Assembly: GCA_030653385.1 (NCBI GenBank)
Contig: JAURZM010000015.1
Location: 1 to 64,000 of the forward strand
Source: Rubrivivax sp.
GTDB taxonomy: Bacteria > Pseudomonadota > Gammaproteobacteria > Burkholderiales > Burkholderiaceae_C
Reading direction: 5' to 3'
Length of the DNA: 64,000 nucleotides
The notes under the pieces were generated by a model that was given only the letters and a program-made list of their open reading frames with translations, made no database searches and had not been told where the DNA came from. Numbering within the stretch: the stretch's first letter is position 1; each line of letters begins with the position of its first letter. This document shows positions 10,464-19,040 of this stretch, one piece after another. The translations under genes and the position numbers were made by a program.

Positions 10464-11823
10464 CGTCGGCCCTTTGTTTGAGAGCCGACACGACCTGCTC
10501 CATCTTCATGAACCGCGAACCCTTGACCAGCACGGAAACCGCGCGCGGCGCGGCAGGCAGGGCCGCCAGCAGCGCAGTCACGGTGTCGAAGTGGCGGTGC
10601 GCGCCGGCGTGCACACACAGCTCGCCCACGGCCCAGACCTGGTCGATGCCGCGCTGCCGGGCCTGCGCACCCACCTCGGCATGGAACTGCGGGCCTTGTG
10701 TGCCCACTTCGCCCATGTCGCCCAGCAGCAGCCAGCGCGGGCCGGGCATGGTGGCCAGCACGTCGATGGCGGCCAGCACCGAATCGGGGTTGGCGTTGTA
10801 GCTGTCGTCGATCAGCGTGACCGTGCGGCCGTCGATGCGCAGCGTGTTCACTTGCGAACGGCCGGCCACCGGCACGAAGCTCGCCAGCCCTTGCTGCACG
10901 GCCGACAGCGGCGCACCGGCAGCCAAGGCGCAGGCGGTGGCCGCCAGCGCGTTGCGCACGTTGTGCACACCGGGCAGTGCCATCGTGGTGGCTGCGGTGC
11001 CGGCGGGGGTCTGCAGCGACAGCGCCCAGTGCGCGGCAGCGGCGTTCCAGGTGGCCAGCGCGGTCACGTCGGCGGGGCCCGGTGCGCCGAAGGTCAGCAC
11101 ACGGCGCGTGCCGGCCAGTTCGCGCCACAGCGGCGAGTAGGGGTCGTCGGCCGGGATCACCACCGTGCCACCGGCGCCCAGTGCACTGATCACGCTGCCG
11201 TTCTCCCGCGCCACGGCTTCGACGCTGCTCATGAATTCCTGGTGTTCACGCTGCGCGTTGTTGACCAGGGCCACGGTGGGCGCAGCCAGCTGCGCCAGCA
11301 AGGCAATCTCGCCGACGTGGTTCATGCCCAGTTCGACCACCGCGGCGCGGTGCCAGGATTCGTCGTCCTGGCGCAGGCGCAGCAGCGTCAGCGGTGCGCC
11401 GATGTGGTTGTTCAGATTGCCGGCCGTGGCCAGCGTGCCTTCGGGGTGCCAGGCGCGCAGGATGCTGGCCACCATCTGCGTCACCGTGGTCTTGCCGTTG
11501 CTGCCGGTGACCGCAACCAGCGGCAGGTGGAAACGGGCGCGCCACGCGGCGGCCAGTTGCTGCAACGCGGCCAGCGTGTCGGGCACCCGCAGACCGGGCA
11601 CTTCTTCGCCCAGGCCCCGTTCGGCCAAGGCCGCCACGGCGCCGCTGGCGCGGGCCTGGGCCAGGAAGTCGTTGCCGTCGAAACGGTCGCCCTTCAAGGC
11701 CACGAACAGGTCACCCGGGCGCAACGTGCGGGTGTCGCTGTGCACCCGCTCGACTTCGATGTCGCCGTTGCCCACCAGCGTGCTGTGCGGCAGCAGCGCA
11801 TGGGCTTGTGCCAGGGTCATCAT
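10453..11823 (-). CDS. murF: UDP-MurNAc-tripeptide--D-Ala-D-Ala ligase MurF
   Basis: Adds the D-Ala-D-Ala dipeptide made by Ddl to complete the UDP-MurNAc-pentapeptide. The start [20 protein letters not shown] overlaps the murE stop as ATGA and gives 456 residues. The frame runs further upstream over murE but is not homologous there. Motifs are [19 protein letters not shown] in the first domain, the ATP loop [11 protein letters not shown], and [10 protein letters not shown] in the C-terminal half. Confidence 0.97.
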   Translation of the reverse strand: MMTLAQAHALLPHSTLVGNGDIEVERVHSDTRTLRPGDLFVALKGDRFDGNDFLAQARASGAVAALAERGLGEEVPGLRVPDTLAALQQLAAAWRARFHLPLVAVTGSNGKTTVTQMVASILRAWHPEGTLATAGNLNNHIGAPLTLLRLRQDDESWHRAAVVELGMNHVGEIALLAQLAAPTVALVNNAQREHQEFMSSVEAVARENGSVISALGAGGTVVIPADDPYSPLWRELAGTRRVLTFGAPGPADVTALATWNAAAAHWALSLQTPAGTAATTMALPGVHNVRNALAATACALAAGAPLSAVQQGLASFVPVAGRSQVNTLRIDGRTVTLIDDSYNANPDSVLAAIDVLATMPGPRWLLLGDMGEVGTQGPQFHAEVGAQARQRGIDQVWAVGELCVHAGAHRHFDTVTALLAALPAAPRAVSVLVKGSRFMKMEQVVSALKQRADDAA

Positions 11824-13331
11824 GTGGCCGCCCCCTGTCGGGCGCGCAAGGCGGCCTGTGCTTCCAGCACGTCGGAAAACGGCAGCTTCACGCCGCCGAT
11901 GTCCTGGTAGTCCTCGTGACCCTTGCCGGCCACCAGCACCACGTCGCCGGCCCGCGCCCGCAGCACTGCGTCGCGGATGGCCTGGCGGCGGTCTTCGACC
12001 ACGTCCACCTCGTCGTGGCCGGTCACGCCGGCCAGGATCTGCGCCAGGATGAGCGCCGGCGACTCCAGCCGCGGGTTGTCGCTGGTGATCAGCACATGGT
12101 CGGCGTCGCGTGCGGCGATGGCGCCCATCAACGGCCGTTTGCCGGCGTCGCGGTTGCCACCGCAGCCGAACACACACCACAGTTTTCCACCCCGTGCGCT
12201 GGCCAGCGGACGCAACGCCTGCAGGGCCTTCTCAAGTGCGTCGGGCGTGTGGGCGTAGTCCACCACCACTTCGACGGCCTGCTCGCCGGCCCGCTCGCCG
12301 ACCTGTGCGGGGTCCGCCGTGACACGTTGCACCCGCCCGGGCACCGGCGTCAGCTGCGCCGCCACCCGCGCGGCATCGGCCAGCGACACACCCAGGGCGC
12401 GCAGGCCGCCCATCACCACCAGCAGGTTGCTGGCGTTGAAGTTGCCCACCAGCTGGGTGCGCACGGCTTGCTGTTCGCTGCCTTCCCGCACATCGAAACC
12501 CAGGCCGCCATCGACGTAGTTCAGGTTCAGCGCTTGCAGCCGCGCCGGGGCTTGCAGTGACACGGTCCACACATCGAGCGCGCTGCCGCTCAATTCGGCG
12601 GCCAGCTCGCGACCCCGCTCGTCGTCGACATTGATCACGGCGGCCTGCAGGCCGGGCCAGGCAAACAACGCCCGCTTGGCTTGCCAGTAAGCGGCCATGC
12701 TGCCGTGGAAGTCCAGGTGGTCCTGCGTGAAGTTGGTGAACAGCGCCACGCGCACCCGCAAGGCGGCCAGCCGGTGTTCGACGATGCCGATCGACGAAGC
12801 TTCCAGCGCGCAGGCGGCAAAACCCTGGTCGACCATGCTGCGCAACGCAGCCTGCAGGGTCACGGGGTCGGGCGTGGTCAGGCCCGTGGACTCGACTGAC
12901 CCAGGCTCACCCACACCCAAGGTGCCGACCACACCGCAGCGTCTGCCCAGTGCCGACAAGGCCTGCGCCGTCCACCACGCGGTGCTGGTCTTGCCATTGG
13001 TGCCGGTGCTGGCGACGACGTCCAGCTGCTCGCTGGGTGCGCCGAAGAAGCCGTCCGCGATCTCGCCAGTGGCCATCTTCAAGCCCGACAGTGCAGCGAT
13101 GCGGCTGTCGTCGAAGGCAAAGTTCTCGACACCATCGGCTTCGACCAGACAGGCCGCCGCACCCGCCGCCAGCGCCGCCGGCACGAACTGACGGCCGTCG
13201 ACGGCGTAACCCGGCCAGGCGATGAAACCGTCACCGGCTTGCACCTGGCGGCTGTCGGTGCGCAGCTGTCCCCTGACTTGGGACGTCAGCCACTGCGCAG
13301 CGGCCTGGGGTTGTGAAAGCCGGTTCAGCAT
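11820..13331 (-). CDS. murE: UDP-MurNAc-Ala-D-Glu--diaminopimelate ligase MurE
   Basis: Adds the third stem-peptide residue, meso-diaminopimelate in Gram-negatives. The 503-residue protein shows TDSRQVQAGDGFIAWPG near the start, the ATP loop STGTNGKTST and NFTQDHLDFHGSM. A later DNPRLESP segment corresponds to the DNPR motif that marks DAP specificity. It lies one base from ftsI and overlaps murF by four bases. Confidence 0.97.
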   Translation of the reverse strand: MLNRLSQPQAAAQWLTSQVRGQLRTDSRQVQAGDGFIAWPGYAVDGRQFVPAALAAGAAACLVEADGVENFAFDDSRIAALSGLKMATGEIADGFFGAPSEQLDVVASTGTNGKTSTAWWTAQALSALGRRCGVVGTLGVGEPGSVESTGLTTPDPVTLQAALRSMVDQGFAACALEASSIGIVEHRLAALRVRVALFTNFTQDHLDFHGSMAAYWQAKRALFAWPGLQAAVINVDDERGRELAAELSGSALDVWTVSLQAPARLQALNLNYVDGGLGFDVREGSEQQAVRTQLVGNFNASNLLVVMGGLRALGVSLADAARVAAQLTPVPGRVQRVTADPAQVGERAGEQAVEVVVDYAHTPDALEKALQALRPLASARGGKLWCVFGCGGNRDAGKRPLMGAIAARDADHVLITSDNPRLESPALILAQILAGVTGHDEVDVVEDRRQAIRDAVLRARAGDVVLVAGKGHEDYQDIGGVKLPFSDVLEAQAALRARQGAAT

Positions 13332-13332
13332 C

Positions 13333-15126
13333 TCAGATGCTTTCCGGTTCTGCCGCGACGGGCTTGGCGTTGATCTGCGCCTTGATGTCCATGTCCGGCG
13401 CCACGTTCATGATGCGCAGCGTCTGCTGCACCACCTGGCTGAACACCGGTGCAGCGACGTCGCCACCGTAGAACTTGCCCTTGCTGGGGTGGTCCACCAT
13501 CACCGCCACCACGATGCGCGGCTGCGACACTGGCGCCAGGCCCACAAAAAAGGCGTTGTACTTGGTGGTGCTGTAGGTCTTGCCTTCCAGCTTGCGTGTG
13601 GTGCCGGTTTTGCCACCCACCGAAAAACCCAGCGTCTGCTGCTGCACGTGGGCCGCGGTGCCGCCGGGGCCGGCGGCCATGCGCAGCATCTCGCGCACCT
13701 GTTGCGCGGTTTTGGCCGACATCACCCGCTGGCCGCCCACCGGCAGGCCGGCGTTTTCGGGGTTGCGCACCAGGCTAACCGGGATCAGCTCGCCGTCACG
13801 CGCAAACACGGTGTAGGCACGCGCCAGCTGGAACAGGCTGGCCGACAGGCCGTAGCCGTAGCTCATCGTGGCCTGCTCCACCGGGCGCCAGCTCTTGTAG
13901 GGGCGCAGGCGGCCGGTGACCGCGCCGGGGAAGTCGATGCGCGGTTTCTGGCCCAGGCCGATGGCGGTGTACATGCCCCACATGTCGCGGGCTTCCATCT
14001 GCAGCGCCATCTTCACGGTGCCCACGTTGCTGGACTTCTGGATCACCTCGGCCACGCTCAGCGTGCCGTGCGGGTGCGAGTCGCGGATGGTGTAGCCGCC
14101 GATCGTGATGTGGCCCGGCGCGGTTTCCATCCGCGTGGCCGGTGTCCAGCGCCCGTGTTCCAGCGCCATCGCGGCGGTGAAGGGTTTCATCGTCGAGCCG
14201 GGCTCGAAGATGTCGGTCAGCGCGCGGTTGCGCAGGCGCGCGGACTTCATCGTCGCGCGCACGGCCGGGTCGTAGCTGGGGTAGTTGGCCAGCGCCAGGA
14301 TGTCGCCGGTCTGCACGTCCAGCACAACCACGCTGCCGCCTTGTGCACCATGCTGGATGACGGCGTCACGCAGGCGCTGCCAGGCAAAAAACTGCACCTT
14401 CGAATCGATCGTCAGCATGACGTCGTTGCCATGCACCGGGTTGGCCTGTTCGCCCACGTCTTCGATGACGCGGCCCAGGCGGTCGCGCACCACGGTGCGC
14501 TGGCCGTTGTGGCCCACCAGCTGGTCGTTGAAGGCCTTTTCGATGCCGTCGATGCCCTTGCTGTAGACGTCGGTGAAGCCCACCACGTGGGCTGCGGCTT
14601 CGCCTTCGGCGTAGCGGCGCTTGAACTCACGCACCTGGTGCACACCTTTCAGGTCGAGCTTCTGGATCTCGGCCCAGGCGGTTTCTTCGACATGCCGGCG
14701 CAGCACCACGGTGCCGGTGTTGCCTTCCAGTCGGTCGTTCAGTTCGGGCAGTGGCATGGCCAGCAACTTGGCCAGCGACTTGCGCTGCGCGGTGTCGGCC
14801 TTGAACAGCTTCAGGTCCACCTGCACCGTGGGCATGGCCACGCTGGTGGCCAGCGCCAGGCCGTTGCGGTCCAGGATGCGGCCCCGGCTGGCGGGCAGCG
14901 ATTCCTTGTGCACGAATCGCTTTTCGCCTTCGGCCTGGTAGAAGTCGGTGTTGATGATCTGCAGGTGCACCGCCCGCGCGAGCAGCACCAGGAAAGACAG
15001 GAACACCAGCAGCACGACAAAGCGCGAACGCCAGGGCGGTGTTTTGCTGGCCAGCAGCGGGCTGGTGGCGTAGTCCACGCTGCGCACGCTGTTGCGGGCG
15101 CTGCGGTTGCCGCGGTTGCCGCTCAT
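13333..15126 (-). CDS. ftsI: Septal penicillin-binding protein 3, FtsI
   Basis: Class B PBP, the transpeptidase for septal cross-linking, partner of FtsW. I start at MSGNRGNRSARNS (597 residues), preceded by GGTGAG and eight bases after ftsL. The longer open frame overlaps ftsL and is not homologous. A single N-terminal membrane segment (VVLLVFLSFLVLLARAVHL, about 35-55) is followed by the dimerisation domain and then the transpeptidase domain. Its motifs are EPGSTMKPF (Ser and Lys of SxxK), KSSN and KTGTTRK. It is followed directly by murE. Confidence 0.96.
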   Translation of the reverse strand: MSGNRGNRSARNSVRSVDYATSPLLASKTPPWRSRFVVLLVFLSFLVLLARAVHLQIINTDFYQAEGEKRFVHKESLPASRGRILDRNGLALATSVAMPTVQVDLKLFKADTAQRKSLAKLLAMPLPELNDRLEGNTGTVVLRRHVEETAWAEIQKLDLKGVHQVREFKRRYAEGEAAAHVVGFTDVYSKGIDGIEKAFNDQLVGHNGQRTVVRDRLGRVIEDVGEQANPVHGNDVMLTIDSKVQFFAWQRLRDAVIQHGAQGGSVVVLDVQTGDILALANYPSYDPAVRATMKSARLRNRALTDIFEPGSTMKPFTAAMALEHGRWTPATRMETAPGHITIGGYTIRDSHPHGTLSVAEVIQKSSNVGTVKMALQMEARDMWGMYTAIGLGQKPRIDFPGAVTGRLRPYKSWRPVEQATMSYGYGLSASLFQLARAYTVFARDGELIPVSLVRNPENAGLPVGGQRVMSAKTAQQVREMLRMAAGPGGTAAHVQQQTLGFSVGGKTGTTRKLEGKTYSTTKYNAFFVGLAPVSQPRIVVAVMVDHPSKGKFYGGDVAAPVFSQVVQQTLRIMNVAPDMDIKAQINAKPVAAEPESI

Positions 15127-15134
15127 CGGTGCGC

Positions 15135-15419
15135 TCACCGGGCGGCTCCGGTGGGCGAAGTGTCGTCGACGAAGACGGTGCCGCCTTGTGCGGGGTTGGC
15201 CATGGCCAGTTTTTCGCGCGCCACGCGCTCGACGCGGCGGTGCGTGGCCTGGTCCTGGCGCTCGGCGTCCAGGCGGCGGAACTCGGCGTCCAGGCGGCGC
15301 TGTTCGAGCTTGGCGCGGTCGAGTTCGGCAAACACGCGGCGCGATTCGTAGGCGCTGCGCACCAGCGCCAGGCAGCTGCCCAGCAGCGCCACGATCAGGA
15401 TCGCGGTGATCTTGTTCAT
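15135..15419 (-). CDS. ftsL: Cell division protein FtsL
   Basis: Small bitopic divisome protein that forms a coiled coil with FtsB and binds FtsQ. The 94 residues begin [20 protein letters not shown], a membrane segment preceded by almost no cytoplasmic tail. A charged helical stretch follows ([19 protein letters not shown]) that fits a leucine-zipper-like coiled coil. The start overlaps the rsmH stop (ATGA). Identification rests mainly on position and architecture, because the family diverges strongly in sequence. Confidence 0.93.
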   Translation of the reverse strand: MNKITAILIVALLGSCLALVRSAYESRRVFAELDRAKLEQRRLDAEFRRLDAERQDQATHRRVERVAREKLAMANPAQGGTVFVDDTSPTGAAR

Positions 15420-16351
15420 GCAGGCACCAAAGTGCGCTCGGCCACCCGCAGCACCGCCGACCGTGCACGCGGGTTGGCTGCCACTTCGGCCGCGCCGGGT
15501 TTGATGCGTGCGATGGCCTTCAGCTTCAGCGGCTTGGGCGGTGCCATCGGCGCACGGCGGTCCACCACGTCGCGGCTTTCGGCGGCGATGAAGGTCTTGA
15601 CGATGCGGTCTTCCAGCGAATGGAAGCTGATCACGACCAGGCGTCCTTGCGGGGCCAGCAGCGCCAGTGCCGCCTTCAGGCCCTGTTGCAGCGCCTCAAG
15701 CTCGGCGTTGACATGAATCCGAAGAGCTTGAAATGTGCGCGTTGCAGGGTTCTGGCCCGGCTCGCGGGTTTTGACTGCACCAGCCACGAGCGCGGAAAGC
15801 TCGAGTGTGCTGCGCACGGGATGCCCGCTTTCGCGGCGAGCGACAAGCGCCTTTGCAATCGAAGCAGCAAACCGTTCTTCTGAGAGTTCACGCAGCACTC
15901 CTTCGATTTCGCGCGCATCGGCGCGGGCCAGAAACTCGGCGGCGGTTTCGCCGCGCGAGGTGTCCATGCGCATGTCCAGCGGCGCGTCGGCGCGGAAGCT
16001 GAAACCGCGCGCCGGGTTGTCCACCTGTGGTGAGCTGATGCCCAGGTCGAGCAGCACACCGTCGACCTGCGTGATGCCACGCTCGCGCAGCAGCGGCGCC
16101 ATGTCGCCGAAGTTGCCGTGGTGGATGGAAAACCGCGGGTCGTCGATCAGCGCGGCTGCAGCCACGGCTTCCAGGTCGCGGTCGAAAGCGATCAAGCGGC
16201 CCTGCGGCGCCAGCGCCGCCAGCACCGCGCGGGCATGGCCGCCGCGGCCGAAAGTGCCGTCCACGTAGGTGCCCGCCGGCTGCGTCACCAAGGCCTGAAC
16301 GGCTTCGGGGAGCAACACGGTGGTGTGGGACCATGCGCCGGCGCTGTTCAC
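15416..16351 (-). CDS. rsmH: 16S rRNA (cytosine1402-N4)-methyltransferase RsmH (MraW)
   Basis: SAM-dependent methyltransferase of C1402 in the 16S rRNA P site. The 311-residue protein shows [29 protein letters not shown] (SAM loop), [31 protein letters not shown] and the C-terminal [13 protein letters not shown]. The start codon is GTG, overlapping the mraZ stop (GTGA), so translation is probably coupled to mraZ. It is the second gene of the cluster. Confidence 0.97.
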   Translation of the reverse strand: MNSAGAWSHTTVLLPEAVQALVTQPAGTYVDGTFGRGGHARAVLAALAPQGRLIAFDRDLEAVAAAALIDDPRFSIHHGNFGDMAPLLRERGITQVDGVLLDLGISSPQVDNPARGFSFRADAPLDMRMDTSRGETAAEFLARADAREIEGVLRELSEERFAASIAKALVARRESGHPVRSTLELSALVAGAVKTREPGQNPATRTFQALRIHVNAELEALQQGLKAALALLAPQGRLVVISFHSLEDRIVKTFIAAESRDVVDRRAPMAPPKPLKLKAIARIKPGAAEVAANPRARSAVLRVAERTLVPA

Positions 16352-16782
16352 CGAATGACCAGGTTGCGCAGCGGCTCGGGGCGGCCGGCGGCAATGGCCG
16401 CAGCTTCCCGTGTTTCATAACGCGCCTGGTCCCACAATTCGAAGTGCGGACCGACACCCATGAACTTCACCTCGCGATCGAAACCGGCCCACAGCCGCAG
16501 CTCGGGCGGGATCAGCACACGCGCTGCGCTGTCGATTTCCACTTCGGTGGCGCTGCCGATGTACAGGCGGCGCCAGGGATCGTTTTCGGCCGACAGCGAC
16601 AACAGTTCGTTTTCGAACTTTTCCCACACCGGCAGGGGGTACAGCGACAGACAACCGTCAGGGTTCTTGGCCACCACCAGCTGGCCGTTCACGTTGGCCA
16701 CGAGCAGCTCTCGCCAACGGGTGGGCACCGTGAGGCGCCCCTTCCCGTCCAGCAGCAGCACCGGACCACCTCTGAAGACCAT
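16348..16782 (-). CDS. mraZ: Transcriptional regulator MraZ
   Basis: AbrB-fold ring-forming regulator that represses the division cluster in E. coli. The start at [20 protein letters not shown] fits the family and gives 144 residues. A GTG three codons upstream (16791) is an alternative. Both MraZ repeats are visible: [16 protein letters not shown] near the N-terminus and [17 protein letters not shown] in the second half. It is the first gene of the cluster. Its promoter and two TGGGT repeats lie just upstream. Confidence 0.95.
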   Translation of the reverse strand: MVFRGGPVLLLDGKGRLTVPTRWRELLVANVNGQLVVAKNPDGCLSLYPLPVWEKFENELLSLSAENDPWRRLYIGSATEVEIDSAARVLIPPELRLWAGFDREVKFMGVGPHFELWDQARYETREAAAIAAGRPEPLRNLVIR

Positions 16783-16795
16783 GATTGACACAAAA

Positions 16796-16808
16796 ACCCA
16801 TTAACCCA
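16796..16808 (-). promoter_or_regulatory. Possible MraZ operator (two TGGGT repeats)
   Basis: Two TGGGT direct repeats (minus strand, 16804-16808 and 16796-16800) lie between the putative start of transcription and the mraZ start. In E. coli MraZ binds TGGG repeats spaced with a 10-base period in the same position. Here the period is 8 bases and only two copies are seen, so assignment is tentative. Confidence 0.4.
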
Positions 16809-16819
16809 CACCGATCTGC

Positions 16820-16848
16820 ACTTTAGCTGCACAAAGCAGGCGGGTCAA
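16820..16848 (-). promoter_or_regulatory. Putative sigma70 promoter of the dcw cluster
   Basis: On the minus strand a -35 TTGACC (16843-16848) and a -10 TAAAGT (16820-16825) are separated by exactly 17 bases, close to the sigma70 consensus. The predicted start of transcription lies about 30 bases before the mraZ ATG. No other comparable pair was seen in this gap, so this is the likely main promoter of the 15-gene cluster. Confidence 0.6.
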
Positions 16849-17056
16849 TGGCGCGCGCAGGTAAAAGTCCATTGAAATCAAGCACTTACCGGACACTGTT
16901 CAATCATCCAGCTGAGGCCAAAAACTCCTTCTGAATGAAGGACTTGGGGTGATGAATGAAAGTGCTTTCTGCGAAGCACCAGGGTCAGGACCCCAGCCGA
17001 AAGGCGGAAACACCCCCACTTCGGCACCCTGCCGGTGCAAGCTACAGTCGCCGGCG

Positions 17057-17539
17057 ATGAACAGCTCCTTGCCCCCTGTCCAGGCACCTCAACTGCTGCA
17101 CTTGACCCGCGTGGTCTGCGAGGTCGGCGCCGTGGTTTCGCTGGGCGGCCCGGCCAAACACGGCGAACGTCGCTATGTGCCCATCCTGAGCGGCACCGCC
17201 GCCGGGCCGGAACTGAACGGCGAGTTGCTGCAAGGCGGTGTGGACTGGCAGGTGCAACGTGCCGACGGCGTGACCGATATCAGCGCGCACTACGTCATCC
17301 GCACGCCGGACGGTGCGCTGGTCGAGGTGCAGAGCGACGGCCTGCGCCACGGGCCGCCCGAGGTGATGGCGCGGCTGGCACGTGGCGAGCCCGTGCCGCC
17401 GCAGGACTACTTCTTCCGCACCTGGGTGCGGCTGACCACCGGCCACCCCGACTGGTTGCACCTGAACAAGGTCATGGCCCTGGCCGTGGGCCAGCGCGAG
17501 CAGCGTCGCGTCATCCTCGACTTCTGGCGCATCGCCTGA
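17057..17539 (+). CDS. DUF3237 family protein
   Basis: A 160-residue protein of unknown biochemical function. The sequence matches the DUF3237 pattern: an N-terminal strand LLHLTRVVCEVGAVVSLG, then KHGERRYVPILSGTAAGPEL, a GGVDWQ motif near residue 60, ISAHYVIRTPDGALVEVQ, and a C-terminal NKVMALAVGQREQRRVILDF. These predict a small soluble beta-barrel. No signal peptide is seen. The ATG lacks a strong ribosome site. An in-frame start at 16949 would add 36 residues with no family likeness. It is followed 23 bases later by a small membrane protein gene and may be co-transcribed with it. Confidence 0.8.
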   Translation: MNSSLPPVQAPQLLHLTRVVCEVGAVVSLGGPAKHGERRYVPILSGTAAGPELNGELLQGGVDWQVQRADGVTDISAHYVIRTPDGALVEVQSDGLRHGPPEVMARLARGEPVPPQDYFFRTWVRLTTGHPDWLHLNKVMALAVGQREQRRVILDFWRIA

Positions 17540-17562
17540 GAGCCCGCGCAGGAACAAGCACC

Positions 17563-17883
17563 GTGTACGAAAACGACCCGCTGTGGAAGATGCGCCATGC
17601 GCTGATCGGCCTGGCCCTGGCGCTGCTGCTGTCGGTGCTGCTGGCGGCACTGGCGGGCCGGCTGCTGGGCGACCTGGTGGGCGGTGAGTACGGCACGCGC
17701 GTCACCGTCTACGGCCTGCTGCTGCTGCACGTGGTGGTGGGTGCCGGGGTGCTGTTCGCCAAGGTGGCGCGCCACGAAACTCGGCCGGTGACACCGGGCC
17801 GGGTGTTGATGTGGCTGGGCAGCCTGTGGCTGTGGCCGCTGCTGCTGTTGGGCGCGCGCAAGGCGCCGCCACCCGCAGACTGA
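17563..17883 (+). CDS. Small membrane protein of unknown function
   Basis: Starts at GTG, preceded by AGGAA, giving 106 residues. Three hydrophobic segments are visible: ALIGLALALLLSVLLAALAG (about 12-31), VTVYGLLLLHVVVGAGVLF (about 47-65) and a shorter LMWLGSLWLWPLLLLG near the end. I do not recognise the family. It shares a strand with the DUF3237 gene and ends convergently with the carbonic anhydrase gene. Confidence 0.65.
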   Translation: MYENDPLWKMRHALIGLALALLLSVLLAALAGRLLGDLVGGEYGTRVTVYGLLLLHVVVGAGVLFAKVARHETRPVTPGRVLMWLGSLWLWPLLLLGARKAPPPAD

Positions 17884-17886
17884 AAC

Positions 17887-17900
17887 ACGCCGACAGGCGT
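17887..17900. terminator. Weak bidirectional stem-loop between convergent genes
   Basis: ACGCC-GACA-GGCGT forms a five-base-pair stem. It is flanked by AAAC on one side and TTTGT on the other, between two convergent genes. The stem is short, so termination is only a possibility. Confidence 0.3.
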
Positions 17901-17907
17901 TTGTGCG

Positions 17908-19008
17908 CTACTGCGACTGCAGGATGCGCCGCCCGGTGGCCTGCTGCAAAGGCCGGGCGTTCATCGGGTAGATGCGCGCAAACAGCTCCAGCTGTTCGGC
18001 CGACATCGACACCGGCTGGCGCATCACCACCCACTGCACACCTTCCGAACACGGCGGCGTCGTCATCGAACCCATGTAGGTGTAGTAACGGCGGTCGGCG
18101 GGCAGGATCTCGCTGGGGTCCAGCGTCACACGGGCGGCCGCTTCGTCGTGGCGTTCAAGCGGCAGGTTGTTCCACACCTGCTGCACGGCAGGCTGCGCTT
18201 CGCCCTTGTCCAGCAGCACGGCCACCACGGCCAGGCGCCCCTGATCGTCCTTGTGCACCAGATGCACCGACATCTCGAACTGACGGCCGTCGATGCGTTC
18301 TTCCGAGGGCCGGTGGAAGTGCAGTTGCACCAGCTCGAAACGTTTGCCACCCAGCTCGATGTGGTTGCCCGAAGCCAGGTTGGCCTGCACGGTGTGGCCG
18401 TTGTCGATGACACCGAAGCGGCTGGCCTGGTAGGCAAACTTCACCGGCTCCAGGTCGACGGCCAGGCCACCTCGGATGTCGATGGGGCTCTGCCTTTGGC
18501 CAGCGCCGCAGAGCTTGAATTCGGGCCGCAGGCCGCCCCAGGTCTGGGGGCCGGCCGGGCCCTGGTAGGACCAGTGTGTCGGGGCGCCGTGGCCGCCGGC
18601 CGGCACGGCCGGTGCGGGTTTGGCCGTCGCCGCCTTGCGCACCACCGAACGTTGCACGGTTTCGGTGGGCCCGGGGCCGCCGGAGGTCTGGGTCACCAGA
18701 CGCAGACTGCCGGGTTCGGTGCTGGCGCCGGTTTTCACGTTGGCCAGCTTGCCGGCCAGCCGCTGGCGCAATTGTTCGAGCGGGTCCATCGGCGCCGAAG
18801 CCGCTGCAGCGGGGGGGGCCGCTGTTTCTGCGCCGGCGCTGTCCTTGCTGGCACCCTTCATCGGCTTGAGCGCGGGCACGTCGGCACGAACCGCCGGCGT
18901 GCCGGAAACCAGGGCCAACGCAAGGGCCAGCGCCCAAGCAGAACCCTGCCGGGGGCCGGGCGGGGCGAAGCGGTGCATAGGCGTGAAGGGTGGGCGGGCA
19001 GGACTCAT
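17908..19008 (-). CDS. Periplasmic alpha-class carbonic anhydrase
   Basis: Zinc enzyme interconverting CO2 and bicarbonate. The 366-residue protein has an N-terminal signal sequence (WALALALALVSGTPAVRA, about 25-43). A low-complexity Ala/Pro/Lys region of about 110 residues follows, then the catalytic domain from about residue 145 (THWSYQGPAGPQTWGGL). QRQSPIDI, the two zinc histidines in LHFHRPSEE, the third in SVHLVHK and the signature TTPPCSEGVQWVV are all present, so it should be active. The linker is longer than usual for bacterial members. It could supply or handle bicarbonate released by urease, but no direct link is shown. Confidence 0.93.
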   Translation of the reverse strand: MSPARPPFTPMHRFAPPGPRQGSAWALALALALVSGTPAVRADVPALKPMKGASKDSAGAETAAPPAAAASAPMDPLEQLRQRLAGKLANVKTGASTEPGSLRLVTQTSGGPGPTETVQRSVVRKAATAKPAPAVPAGGHGAPTHWSYQGPAGPQTWGGLRPEFKLCGAGQRQSPIDIRGGLAVDLEPVKFAYQASRFGVIDNGHTVQANLASGNHIELGGKRFELVQLHFHRPSEERIDGRQFEMSVHLVHKDDQGRLAVVAVLLDKGEAQPAVQQVWNNLPLERHDEAAARVTLDPSEILPADRRYYTYMGSMTTPPCSEGVQWVVMRQPVSMSAEQLELFARIYPMNARPLQQATGRRILQSQ

Positions 19009-19040
19009 GGACAGGGCTCCTGCCGGTCATATCGGCAGCC

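Noticed and set aside
13222..15351. 709-codon plus-strand frame opposite ftsI
   Set aside because: It is antisense to a clear FtsI with all catalytic motifs; composition is His/Val/Gln-rich shadow sequence.
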